A DNA stretch of 64,000 bases from Sphingomicrobium flavum. Lineage in GTDB: Bacteria; Pseudomonadota; Alphaproteobacteria; Sphingomonadales; Sphingomonadaceae. A program made the translations under genes and the position numbers. The notes under the pieces were generated by a model. That model did no database searches. It saw nothing but the letters and a program-made list of their open reading frames with translations, and had not been told where the DNA came from. The stretch spans positions 1,612,001 to 1,676,000 of the forward strand of contig NZ_CP102630.1 of NCBI RefSeq assembly GCF_024721605.1, given 5' to 3'. Every line of letters starts with the position of its first letter. Position 1 is the stretch's first letter. Below, piece by piece: positions 1-6,840 of this stretch.

Positions 1-408
1 GGGATCCAATTGCCGCATGTAGAGTGGATTGCTGAAAAGGACTGGGAAGATTACGAATTTGATCAATATTCAGGTTTGAAAGTCGAGCCAGTTGCCAACG
101 ACAAGGGCAAGGAGGTGTATGACTTTTTTCTCAATGAAGACAATCTCTACCTCAAGAACCACCTTGCGGCGGCGAAAGACGACGCAGCACTAGTTCGTCG
201 TCAATACGAGGTAGCCATGGTGCTAGCGACGTTGGGAATTATTGGGAACTACAAGAAAGGTAAGATCGCACAGGGGGCGGAGGACATAGACCTCGTAGAT
301 TTGACTGCCCAAGCGTCCAGAGGATTGGCCTTGATGCTGATCCCGATCATGCAACAGGTTGGAAATCTCGACCCAACAACCGTTTCTGATGATTCTGGCG
401 AAGATTAG
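1..408 (+). CDS. 3' end of an unidentified gene, possibly a GHKL (HSP90-like) ATPase-type protein
   Basis: The reading frame is open to the left edge, so only about 135 C-terminal codons are present; the TTG at 10 need not be the start. The stop is TAG at 406-408. The piece is soluble and acidic, with a helical stretch (about residues 45-85 of the visible part) rich in Leu, Ala and Arg, and it ends in an acidic tail (DDSGED). There is no membrane segment. The pattern 'NEDNLYLKNHL' followed by a hydrophobic helix recalls the C-termini of large HATPase_c_3-type ATP-binding proteins found near restriction genes, but this is a weak memory-based inference. One hand-counted line is about 47% GC, well below the backbone. 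It converges on the methyltransferase, with 9 nt between the stop codons. Confidence 0.55.
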   Translation, partial: GIQLPHVEWIAEKDWEDYEFDQYSGLKVEPVANDKGKEVYDFFLNEDNLYLKNHLAAAKDDAALVRRQYEVAMVLATLGIIGNYKKGKIAQGAEDIDLVDLTAQASRGLALMLIPIMQQVGNLDPTTVSDDSGED

Positions 409-417
409 GCGGGCGGG

Positions 418-1587
418 CTAGTGTGCCAGCCGGTGCACCAATACCAACTCTTTCGAACTTGACTGGTTTGGCTGCATTTGCGCGTACCATTTTCTATTGG
501 GAACGTCGCGCCATAACCGATCCTGCTTATCCCAATGATCGATCTCAGCTAAACCTGCATTTTGCATAGCCTCTAGGTATTTCGGCAGCTGCCATTCTGG
601 CTGCGAAAAGGCGACCATTTGGACAATAATCGTATCTTGGTCGGCAATTTGCGCGACCGCTTTAAAGGACGCTGTGGCGTTATCAAAATACGTTGCCAGC
701 CCTTTTTCGTGGCGATTTCCTAAAGTGTAATATCGCTCTCCATCCCCATCCATTTTGTTGGCGATCCAATAGGGAGCGGGAGTTTCTCTGCGTCCGCCGA
801 TCTGCCATCGATGATAAAGGACATGCACGCCGGGATAAGGCGGCGAAGTCACAACCAATTTTGGAGCCCGACCCTGAAGCAATTTGCTTCGTGCCGCATC
901 TTGCGCTTTGCGCTTTGCGAGCGATACTGATCCTATACGGCCAACAGCAGCTAGCTCCTCTTCAAGGAACTCCAGATCCTGGAGCATTTCGATTGTGTTT
1001 GATTGCAGTTTGTCGCGAAATTGCTCAATCGTTGAAGGCTTCTTCTTCCCATCAAGCGCCACCTGCGCGGTCCTAAGCAAGGCACAACGCGCAAAATTTT
1101 GGGTCTTGGCGCGCTTCATTTCTGAGATGGAATCGAGCACCTGTTGAATGGCTTTCTGATGCCTCCAAGCACCGTGCACATTTAGATTTCGGAAATAGCC
1201 GTTCTCATCACGCCCCTCATCAAACACAACCTTTCTCTGAAGATTGATCAGAGTTGGAATTTCATTGGCCCAAGCCTTGAGCCGCACAATCTCAGTTCTG
1301 GGCAGCCTTGTTGTTTTCACCTCGCTCACGAAAAGAGCCAACTCATTGATATCAGTGCCGACAACATCCCGCCCCAAGCGCATAGCCTCGACGGCGGTCG
1401 TGCCGCCGCCCACGAATGGGTCAAATACAAGGTCGCCTGGCTTAGAAAATTGCTGGATCGCTGCATTGACGAATTGCGGGGAAAAGCGCGCTGGGTATCG
1501 ATAAAAGCGGTGCGTCGCGCCTTGTACACGGGATTGATCATGCGCGGCATTTGCCAAGCGATGAATGTCGGCGGCAACATGTTGCAT
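418..1587 (-). CDS. Site-specific DNA methyltransferase (N4-cytosine/N6-adenine type)
   Basis: Predicted S-adenosylmethionine-dependent methylation of an exocyclic amino group in DNA. Motif I, the cofactor-binding loop DPFVGGGTT, lies at residues 56-64 and follows a 'RYPARFSPQF' segment typical of the N4/N6 methylase family (Pfam N6_N4_Mtase). Motif IV, the catalytic TSPPY, lies at residues 247-251. Motif I therefore precedes motif IV by about 185 residues. The length of 389 aa suits a stand-alone methylase. The ATG at 1587 is preferred because a GGGGGT lies about 8 nt upstream; an in-frame ATG at 1617 has no ribosome binding site. GC is near 52% in a counted line, suggesting acquisition. No restriction endonuclease is visible. 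It could be an orphan methylase or part of a defence module with the gene at 1-408. Confidence 0.88.
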   Translation of the reverse strand: MQHVAADIHRLANAAHDQSRVQGATHRFYRYPARFSPQFVNAAIQQFSKPGDLVFDPFVGGGTTAVEAMRLGRDVVGTDINELALFVSEVKTTRLPRTEIVRLKAWANEIPTLINLQRKVVFDEGRDENGYFRNLNVHGAWRHQKAIQQVLDSISEMKRAKTQNFARCALLRTAQVALDGKKKPSTIEQFRDKLQSNTIEMLQDLEFLEEELAAVGRIGSVSLAKRKAQDAARSKLLQGRAPKLVVTSPPYPGVHVLYHRWQIGGRRETPAPYWIANKMDGDGERYYTLGNRHEKGLATYFDNATASFKAVAQIADQDTIIVQMVAFSQPEWQLPKYLEAMQNAGLAEIDHWDKQDRLWRDVPNRKWYAQMQPNQSSSKELVLVHRLAH

Positions 1588-2022
1588 GATACTCAACCCC
1601 CAAAACGCCAGAGCCATTGACTAGATTGCTGAAGAGTCCACCGTCAATCCGAGATGCGGTGAACCGAATCTGATACCAGGCAAGCCGTTAGCTTGGTGGG
1701 TCTTGCCCGTTCTGGACCAAGCCGCCTCCACCACCAAACCCAGCGCTCCACCACAGCCACCTCGGCGCCAAGGCCCGCACTCCCCCAGCATCACTCTATC
1801 GCGCGCCCTGCCCAACCCTCAATTCGAGATTGGTCCATTCTGGACCAAGCCATCTCTTCGCGCTTCGCTCCTTGCTGTCCCCCGGACAGCCCGCTTGCGT
1901 TTCGGCAGCCGAGGGACCGGCTGCCTCAATCTCCGGCGGACCCTCCCGAAAATATTGAGCACAAAAGAAAAGGGCGGCCCCGGATGGGACCGCCCTTTGC
2001 TTCTTGGTGATGTCGAAGCAGC
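1588..2022. other. Intergenic region with short repeats between methyltransferase and rpoA
   Basis: No convincing gene; the short frames here look like chance. It holds a 14-nt direct repeat (ttctggaccaagcc) at 1710-1723 and 1838-1851, and the second copy lies in a small palindrome, tggtcc-attc-tggacca (1831-1847). It also holds an 18-nt inverted copy of part of the rpoA 3' end (1942-1959) and the rpoA terminator (1961-1998). It looks like the scar zone between an acquired segment and the ribosomal operon. Confidence 0.5.
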
Positions 2023-2079
2023 TTAACCGAGCAGTTCCTGCTCAAGCTTCTTCGCCATTTCCTCAATATTTTCGGGAGG
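1942..2079. repeat. 18-bp perfect inverted repeat flanking the rpoA stop and terminator
   Basis: ctcaatattttcgggagg at 2062-2079, inside the rpoA 3' coding end, is found as its exact reverse complement at 1942-1959. The arms are 102 nt apart and bracket both the rpoA stop codon and the terminator hairpin. Eighteen identical bases this close are not expected by chance, so this is probably a short inverted duplication. Confidence 0.8.
1961..1998 (-). terminator. Rho-independent terminator of rpoA
   Basis: Read on the minus strand, a perfect 9-bp stem (AAAGGGCGG / CCGCCCTTT, 1990-1998 with 1969-1977) encloses a 12-nt loop and is followed by TTCTTTTGT. It lies 25 nt after the rpoA stop, and no rplQ follows. 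Confidence 0.88.
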
Positions 2080-3081
2080 CCAGCCCGGGATTTCCATGCC
2101 GAGGCGCAGGCCCATGCTCGCCAGCACTTCCTTGATTTCGTTCAAGGACTTGCGGCCGAAGTTCGGGGTGCGGAGCATTTCCGCTTCCGTCTTCTGCACC
2201 AGATCACCGATATAGATGATGTTGTCATTCTTCAGGCAGTTGGCGCTGCGCACCGACAGTTCAAGCTCGTCCACCTTCTTCAAAAGATAACGGTTGAGCT
2301 GGTTGGTGTCCTGGCCGCCTTCGCTGGCGCCGGCGCTGCCGCCCTGGGCGGGGGCAGGCGCGATGGCGCTGTCGTCGAAGTGGACGAACAGCTGCAGCTG
2401 ATCCTGAAGGATGCGCGCGGCATAGGCGGCGGCATCTTCGGGCGTCACCGTGCCATCGGTTTCGATGGTGAGGCTCAGCTTGTCATAGTCCAGATCCTGG
2501 CCGACGCGGGTGTTGTCCACCTTGTAGGCGACCTGCTTGATCGGGCTGAACAGGCTGTCGACGGGGATGAGGCCGATCGGGGCATCCGCCGGGCGGTTCA
2601 TCGCCGCGGGGACATAGCCCTTGCCGACATCCGCGGTCAGTTCCATGTTGAGCGTCGCGCCCTCGTCGAGGTGACAGATCACCAGGTCGGGGTTGGTCAC
2701 TTCGATGTCGCCCGGGCAGGCGATCTGGCCGGCGGTCACTTCGCCGGGGCCGGTGGCCGACAGCTGCAGCCGCTTGGGGCCTTCGCCTTCCATCTTCAGC
2801 GCGATCTGCTTCACGTTGATGACGATGTCGGTCACATCCTCCCGAACCCCCGCCAACGACGAGAATTCATGCAGGACGCCTTCGATCTTGATCGAGGTCA
2901 CGGCGGCACCTTGCAGCGAGCTCAGCAGCACGCGGCGGAGCGAGTTGCCCAGCGTCATGCCAAAGCCGCGCTCGAGCGGTTCGGCGACGAAGGTGGCCTT
3001 GCGCTTGGCGTCGGTGCCGGCCTTCTTGTCGAGGCCATTGGGCTTTTTCAGTTCCTGCCAATTCTTTGCGTTGATCGACAT
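2023..3081 (-). CDS. rpoA: DNA-directed RNA polymerase subunit alpha
   Basis: The alpha subunit nucleates RNA polymerase assembly and contacts UP elements and activators. The N-terminal dimerisation domain (about residues 25-235) has the hallmark [12 protein letters not shown], which contacts beta. A linker rich in Ala, Gly and Pro follows, then the C-terminal DNA-binding domain (about 265-345, with '[12 protein letters not shown]'). At 352 aa it is full length for alphaproteobacteria. It is the last gene of rpsM-rpsK-rpoA, starts 109 nt after rpsK, and ends in a strong terminator. Unusually, rplQ, which normally follows rpoA in alphaproteobacteria, is absent here. Near its 3' end lies one arm of an 18-bp inverted repeat. 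Confidence 0.98.
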   Translation of the reverse strand: MSINAKNWQELKKPNGLDKKAGTDAKRKATFVAEPLERGFGMTLGNSLRRVLLSSLQGAAVTSIKIEGVLHEFSSLAGVREDVTDIVINVKQIALKMEGEGPKRLQLSATGPGEVTAGQIACPGDIEVTNPDLVICHLDEGATLNMELTADVGKGYVPAAMNRPADAPIGLIPVDSLFSPIKQVAYKVDNTRVGQDLDYDKLSLTIETDGTVTPEDAAAYAARILQDQLQLFVHFDDSAIAPAPAQGGSAGASEGGQDTNQLNRYLLKKVDELELSVRSANCLKNDNIIYIGDLVQKTEAEMLRTPNFGRKSLNEIKEVLASMGLRLGMEIPGWPPENIEEMAKKLEQELLG

Positions 3082-3190
3082 AATGTTCCTTGCCCTACAG
3101 CAGGTCGTCCCCTGCTTTTTTCTATCAAATTTTCAGTCCGCCGGGGGGTGACGTCGGGTCCCCGGCGGGGGAAGCGGATCGCTGCGCGGG

Positions 3191-3580
3191 TTAGACGCGG
3201 CGACGCTTGGACGGGCGCACACCGTTGTGCGGGATCGGAGTCACGTCGCGGATCGAGGTGATGGTGAAGCCGACCGCCTGCAGCGCACGCAGCGCGCTTT
3301 CGCGGCCCGAGCCCGGACCCTTCACTTCGACTTCCAGCGTGCGGACGCCATGTTCCTGCGCCTTCTTGCCGGCATCTTCAGCGGCGACCTGCGCGGCGTA
3401 CGGGGTCGACTTGCGGCTGCCCTTGAAGCCCATCATGCCGGCCGAGGACCAGCTGATCGCATTGCCCTGCGCATCGGTGATGGTAATCATGGTATTGTTG
3501 AAGCTGGCATTCACATGAGCGACACCAGCAGTGATGTTTTTGCGTTCGCGGCGGCGAATACGCTGCGGTTCACGTGCCAT
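3191..3580 (-). CDS. rpsK: 30S ribosomal protein S11
   Basis: S11 lines the platform of the small subunit near the mRNA exit and binds 16S rRNA. At 129 aa it is the normal length. The basic N-terminus ([13 protein letters not shown]), the core '[20 protein letters not shown]' and the basic C-terminus ([13 protein letters not shown]) are diagnostic. It lies 48 nt after rpsM and 109 nt before rpoA, in one transcription unit. Confidence 0.98.
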   Translation of the reverse strand: MAREPQRIRRRERKNITAGVAHVNASFNNTMITITDAQGNAISWSSAGMMGFKGSRKSTPYAAQVAAEDAGKKAQEHGVRTLEVEVKGPGSGRESALRALQAVGFTITSIRDVTPIPHNGVRPSKRRRV

Positions 3581-3628
3581 TTCGAAATCTTCCTATCTAA
3601 ATAAGCTGAGAGAAGAGCGCCAAAGCGC

Positions 3629-3997
3629 TTACTTCTTCTTGCCGGCGATCGGCTTGGCCTTGCCCTTGCGGGTGCGCGCATTGGTATGCGTGCGCTGGCC
3701 GCGGACCGGGAGGCCCTTGCGGTGACGCAGGCCGCGATAGCAGGCCAAGTCCATGAGACGCTTGATGTTCATCGCGGTCTCACGGCGAAGGTCGCCTTCG
3801 ACGGTGTAATCCGCATCGATCGTCTCACGGATGTGGAGGATTTCCTGGTCCGTCAGATCGGCAACGCGGGTTTCCGGCTTGATCTTCAGCTTCTTGGTGA
3901 TTTCCTTGGCGGTCGTGTGACCGATACCATGGATGTAGGTCAGCGCGATTTCGACGCGCTTGTTGGTCGGGATGTTGACACCCGCAATACGTGCCAT
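3629..3997 (-). CDS. rpsM: 30S ribosomal protein S13
   Basis: S13 sits at the head of the 30S subunit and contacts the P-site tRNA and 50S (bridge B1). The gene encodes 122 aa from the ATG at 3997 ([14 protein letters not shown]), the universal S13 N-terminus; an upstream in-frame ATG at 4048 would add 17 unrelated residues. The helix-two-turn-helix region ([14 protein letters not shown]) and the basic tail ending in KPIAGKKK are typical. It is the first gene of the unit here, so adk and secY, its usual upstream neighbours, are not adjacent. Confidence 0.97.
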   Translation of the reverse strand: MARIAGVNIPTNKRVEIALTYIHGIGHTTAKEITKKLKIKPETRVADLTDQEILHIRETIDADYTVEGDLRRETAMNIKRLMDLACYRGLRHRKGLPVRGQRTHTNARTRKGKAKPIAGKKK

Positions 3998-4135
3998 AAA
4001 AATTATACTCCTAAGCTCCACGGAACGTCGGGCACCCGGGCGTTCCATCTCAAAGCGTCAAAAACCCCGCAAAACAACGAAAAAATGGCGCGCGCACCAA
4101 GTGCGCCGCCGAATCCGTCCTTGCGGGATAGAGGC

Positions 4136-4164
4136 CATGTAGGTTTGACCTATGTTTGAGTCAA
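4136..4164 (-). promoter_or_regulatory. Possible promoter of the rpsM-rpsK-rpoA unit
   Basis: On the minus strand TTGACT (4159-4164) is followed after 17 nt by TACATG (4136-4141), a good -35 and a weak -10. TTGAC also occurs on the other strand (4144-4149), so the site is partly palindromic and could serve the divergent gene at 4232. The call is a consensus match only. Confidence 0.35.
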
Positions 4165-4231
4165 CCCTTCGCACCTGCGGCAATTGCCATATTCGATGGC
4201 CTTGGCTGACGCTTGGCAGTACAGCCACGCG

Positions 4232-5257
4232 ATGAGCGCATCCCCCTTTACCATTTACGGCGAGACAATCGCCAGCGGAAAGCGCGGCGTGGTGAATATC
4301 CCCGTCAGCCGCGATGCCGCCGATCGCTGGGTCTATCTGCCGGTGCGGGTCATTCATGGTGCTTCACCGGGGCCCGTCCTGTTCGTCAGCGCGGCAGTGC
4401 ATGGCGACGAGATTATCGGCGTGGAAATCATCCGCCGGCTTCTGAAGAAGATCAGCCCGTCAAAGCTGGCCGGCACGCTGATCGCCGTTCCTGTCGTCAA
4501 TGCCTACGGCTTTGTCGCCCATAGCCGTTACCTGCCCGACCGCCGCGATCTCAATCGCAGCTTCCCCGGGCGCGAGGAAGGATCACTGGCGGGGCGGCTG
4601 GCCTTTCTCTTCCGCAGCGAGATTGTGGAGCGGGCGGATTTTGGCATCGACCTGCATTCGGCCGCCGTGCACCGCTACAATCTGCCGCAAATCCGTGTCA
4701 GCCGCGAAAGCGAGCGCGCGCTTGAACTGGCCCGCGCTTTCGCCCCGCCGATCATCATGGCGTCCAATCTGCGCGAGGGGTCGCTGCGCGCCATGGCGCT
4801 GGAGAAGGGCGTGGAGATGATGCTGTATGAAGCGGGCGAAGCATTGCGGTTCGACCCGCTGTCCATCCGCATGGGGCTGAACGGCATCCTGCGCGTCATG
4901 GCCGAAATGGGGATGATCGAACTGAAGCGGGGCCGCGACATCGCGCCGTCACTGGAAGCATCGCGCAGCATCTGGCTGCGTGCGCCGCGCGGCGGGATCA
5001 GCGATATTCGCCGCCCATCGGGCAAGATTGTCTTCAAGGGCGATCTGCTTGCCATGGTCCGCAACCCGCTGGGCAATGAGGAAATGCCCATACGGGCGCC
5101 GATGGACGGGCTGGTGATCGGGCATAGCCGCATGGGCGCGGTGCATCGCGGCGATGCGCTGCTCCACGTCGCGCAGCTGGGCGATGGCGAAGGCCTGGAT
5201 CCGGAAACGGAAGAGCGGTTGAACGGACCGATGCTGGATGAACATGAGGTCGTCTAG
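4232..5257 (+). CDS. Succinylglutamate desuccinylase/aspartoacylase family zinc hydrolase
   Basis: A metallocarboxypeptidase-like amide hydrolase (AstE/AspA superfamily, M14-like) that removes an acyl group from an N-acyl amino acid; the substrate cannot be told. Visible zinc ligands are H57 and E60 in AAVHGDE and H142 in GIDLHSA, with the substrate-binding segment RRDLNRSFPG near 104-113. The C-terminal third is a beta-rich domain with a biotinyl/lipoyl-like 'IRAPMDGLVIGHSRMGAVHRGDALL', common in this family. The ATG at 4232 (MSASPFTIYG) is chosen over one at 4184. It encodes 341 aa and diverges from rpsM. Confidence 0.9.
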   Translation: MSASPFTIYGETIASGKRGVVNIPVSRDAADRWVYLPVRVIHGASPGPVLFVSAAVHGDEIIGVEIIRRLLKKISPSKLAGTLIAVPVVNAYGFVAHSRYLPDRRDLNRSFPGREEGSLAGRLAFLFRSEIVERADFGIDLHSAAVHRYNLPQIRVSRESERALELARAFAPPIIMASNLREGSLRAMALEKGVEMMLYEAGEALRFDPLSIRMGLNGILRVMAEMGMIELKRGRDIAPSLEASRSIWLRAPRGGISDIRRPSGKIVFKGDLLAMVRNPLGNEEMPIRAPMDGLVIGHSRMGAVHRGDALLHVAQLGDGEGLDPETEERLNGPMLDEHEVV

Positions 5258-5295
5258 AGGTTGCACCGCCCACGGCAGGCGTTAAGGCATTGGCG

Positions 5296-6234
5296 ATGCA
5301 GCGGCTCAGCCACACCGACCCTATCCCCGATGACCTTCGAGGCGCGATTTTTGCGCTGGGGAATTTCGACGGGTTTCACCTTGGCCACCAGGCGGTGGTG
5401 GGGCGTGCGGTGGCGCGGGCGGCGCATGAGGGCAGGAAGGCGATTGTCGCGACCTTCGATCCGCATCCGGTGCGGCACTTCCGGCCCGATGCCAAGCCCT
5501 TTCGCCTGACCGACCTGGACCAGCGCGAGGCGCTGTTCGCGGCGGCGGGGGCGGATGCGATGATGGTGTTCCGTTTTGGCGAGGAACTGGCCGGCACCAG
5601 CGCCGAGGATTTCGTGCGCCAGCTGCTGGGCGAGCAGCTGGGCGCAGCGGGCGTGGTGACGGGCGAAGATTTCACCTTCGGCAAAGCGCGCGGCGGCAAT
5701 GCTGCGGTGCTGCGCGAATTGGGCGCCGAGGCGGGCATTGGCGCCGAGACCGTGTCCGCGATCGAATTTAGCGAGGGCGTGGTGTCATCGAGCCGCATCC
5801 GCGAGGCGCTGCAATCGGGCGACCCGCATACCGCAACGAGACTGATGACGCGGCCCTTCGCGGTGCGCGGCGAAGTGGTGCATGGCGACAAGCGCGGGCG
5901 CGAGCTGGGCTGGCCCACGGCCAATATGGAAATGGGCCATTATGTGCGCCCGGCCTATGGCATCTATGTGGTGCGCGTGACGCTGCCCGACGGAAGCGAG
6001 CATGACGGGGTTGCCAATCTGGGCGTCAGGCCGATGTTCGACCCGCCCAAGGAATTGCTGGAAACCTATCTGTTCGATTTTGACGGCGACCTTTACGGCC
6101 AGCGCATCGAGGTCGCCCTGCTCCATTATATCCGCCCCGAGGCCGCCTTCCATGACCTGGACGCCTTGAAGCGCCAGATCGCCGAAGATGAAGCCGAAGC
6201 GCGACGGTTGTTGGCGGCGGGCACGACAAAATAG
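5296..6234 (+). CDS. ribF: Bifunctional riboflavin kinase / FAD synthetase
   Basis: Makes FMN from riboflavin and ATP, then FAD from FMN and ATP, in the cytoplasm. The N-terminal nucleotidyltransferase domain has the GNFDGFHLGH motif (HxGH at 28-31) and SSSRIREAL. The C-terminal flavokinase domain has the GRELGWPTANM loop. The ATG at 5296 gives 312 aa, the usual size; a TTG two codons upstream is less likely. It lies 38 nt after the hydrolase gene. Three palindromic repeats and a GIY-YIG gene separate it from ileS. The ribF-ileS-lspA order is common in proteobacteria and supports both calls. Confidence 0.96.
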   Translation: MQRLSHTDPIPDDLRGAIFALGNFDGFHLGHQAVVGRAVARAAHEGRKAIVATFDPHPVRHFRPDAKPFRLTDLDQREALFAAAGADAMMVFRFGEELAGTSAEDFVRQLLGEQLGAAGVVTGEDFTFGKARGGNAAVLRELGAEAGIGAETVSAIEFSEGVVSSSRIREALQSGDPHTATRLMTRPFAVRGEVVHGDKRGRELGWPTANMEMGHYVRPAYGIYVVRVTLPDGSEHDGVANLGVRPMFDPPKELLETYLFDFDGDLYGQRIEVALLHYIRPEAAFHDLDALKRQIAEDEAEARRLLAAGTTK

Positions 6235-6235
6235 C

Positions 6236-6266
6236 CGTCGCCCCTGCGACGGCAGGGGCCTATGCC
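6236..6266 (+). repeat. Palindromic REP-like repeat, copy A
   Basis: cgtcgCCCCTGCgacgGCAGGGGcc lies 3 nt after the ribF stop. Orientation is cgtcg-palindrome. Its core CCCCTGC..GCAGGGG is shared by four other copies around ileS. It could also act as a weak ribF terminator. Confidence 0.8.
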
Positions 6267-6344
6267 AACCCGCTTGCTTAGTGTTGGAGTTTATACTTCA
6301 TCAGCTTCGATTTCTTGCTATTCAACCTCCTGCCGGATCGCTGA

Positions 6345-6377
6345 CATGGGCCCCGGCCTGCGCAGGGGCGACGGGGT
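6345..6377 (-). repeat. Palindromic REP-like repeat, copy B
   Basis: Inverted relative to copy A (catgggccccggCCTGCGCAGGggcgacgggg). It ends three bases before the presumed start of the GIY-YIG gene, so it overlaps that gene's leader. The core is degenerate, with cggcctgcgcagg in place of cctgccttcgcagg. Confidence 0.7.
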
Positions 6378-6380
6378 ATT

Positions 6381-6668
6381 TTGGGCGGCTGGATCTACAT
6401 CATGACGAATGGACCGTTCGGGACGCTTTATGTCGGGGTGACTTCGGACATTGCAGGGCGGGTTTGGCAGCATCGGAGCGGCACCGGTTCTGAGTTTTGC
6501 CGGGAGCATGGGCTGACGCGGCTTGTCTATGCTGAGTATCATGAGAATATCGAGGATGCCATTGCACGTGAAAAGGCGATGAAACGGTGGAAGCGCAATT
6601 GGAAGCTGCGGCAAATCATGGAGGCGAACCCGGATTGGGAGGATCTTTACGAGACATTGAACCACTAG
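6381..6668 (+). CDS. Small GIY-YIG nuclease family protein
   Basis: A single GIY-YIG domain of 95 aa (UPF0213/YhbQ-like size). The GIY-like beta strand is 'WIYIM' (4-8), the YIG-like one 'YVGVT' (17-21). R27 and H31 in 'GRVWQH' are the expected catalytic-helix residues, and a basic 'AREKAMKRWKRNWK' helix follows. Proteins of this size have no separate DNA-binding domain; their function in cells is poorly defined. A TTG at 6381 is the only start upstream of the motif in this frame near the repeat; the next ATG (6402) would remove the first strand. The gene sits between palindromic repeats B and C, which suggests it moved with or acts on them. Confidence 0.85.
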   Translation: MGGWIYIMTNGPFGTLYVGVTSDIAGRVWQHRSGTGSEFCREHGLTRLVYAEYHENIEDAIAREKAMKRWKRNWKLRQIMEANPDWEDLYETLNH

Positions 6669-6735
6669 CCTTCGCTCATAGGCAGACGGGAGCCTAAGCC
6701 ACGCCTTCTCGAGTGCATCTTCCGATGCTCGATGG

Positions 6736-6768
6736 CATGGGCCCCTGCCTTCGCAGGGGCGACGGGGA
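6736..6768 (-). repeat. Palindromic REP-like repeat, copy C
   Basis: catgggCCCCTGCcttcGCAGGGGcgacgggg, same orientation as copy B, 67 nt after the GIY-YIG stop and about 70 nt before ileS. The core palindrome is perfect: CCCCTGC / GCAGGGG around ctt. Confidence 0.82.
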
Positions 6769-6840
6769 TCGGGTGTGGCGTGGACGTTGTGGAATGACGG
6801 TTGTGTGATGCATCACACATAGTTAAGCGCCAAAGCCGAT

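Noticed and set aside
1621-2026. Short open frames between the methyltransferase and rpoA
   Set aside because: They overlap one another on both strands, have no ribosome binding site, and run through the rpoA terminator.
2380-3261. Long plus-strand open frame (293 codons) opposite rpoA and rpsK
   Set aside because: It is the antisense shadow of highly conserved genes; the product is His/Asp/Arg-rich low-complexity sequence typical of reverse frames in GC-rich DNA.
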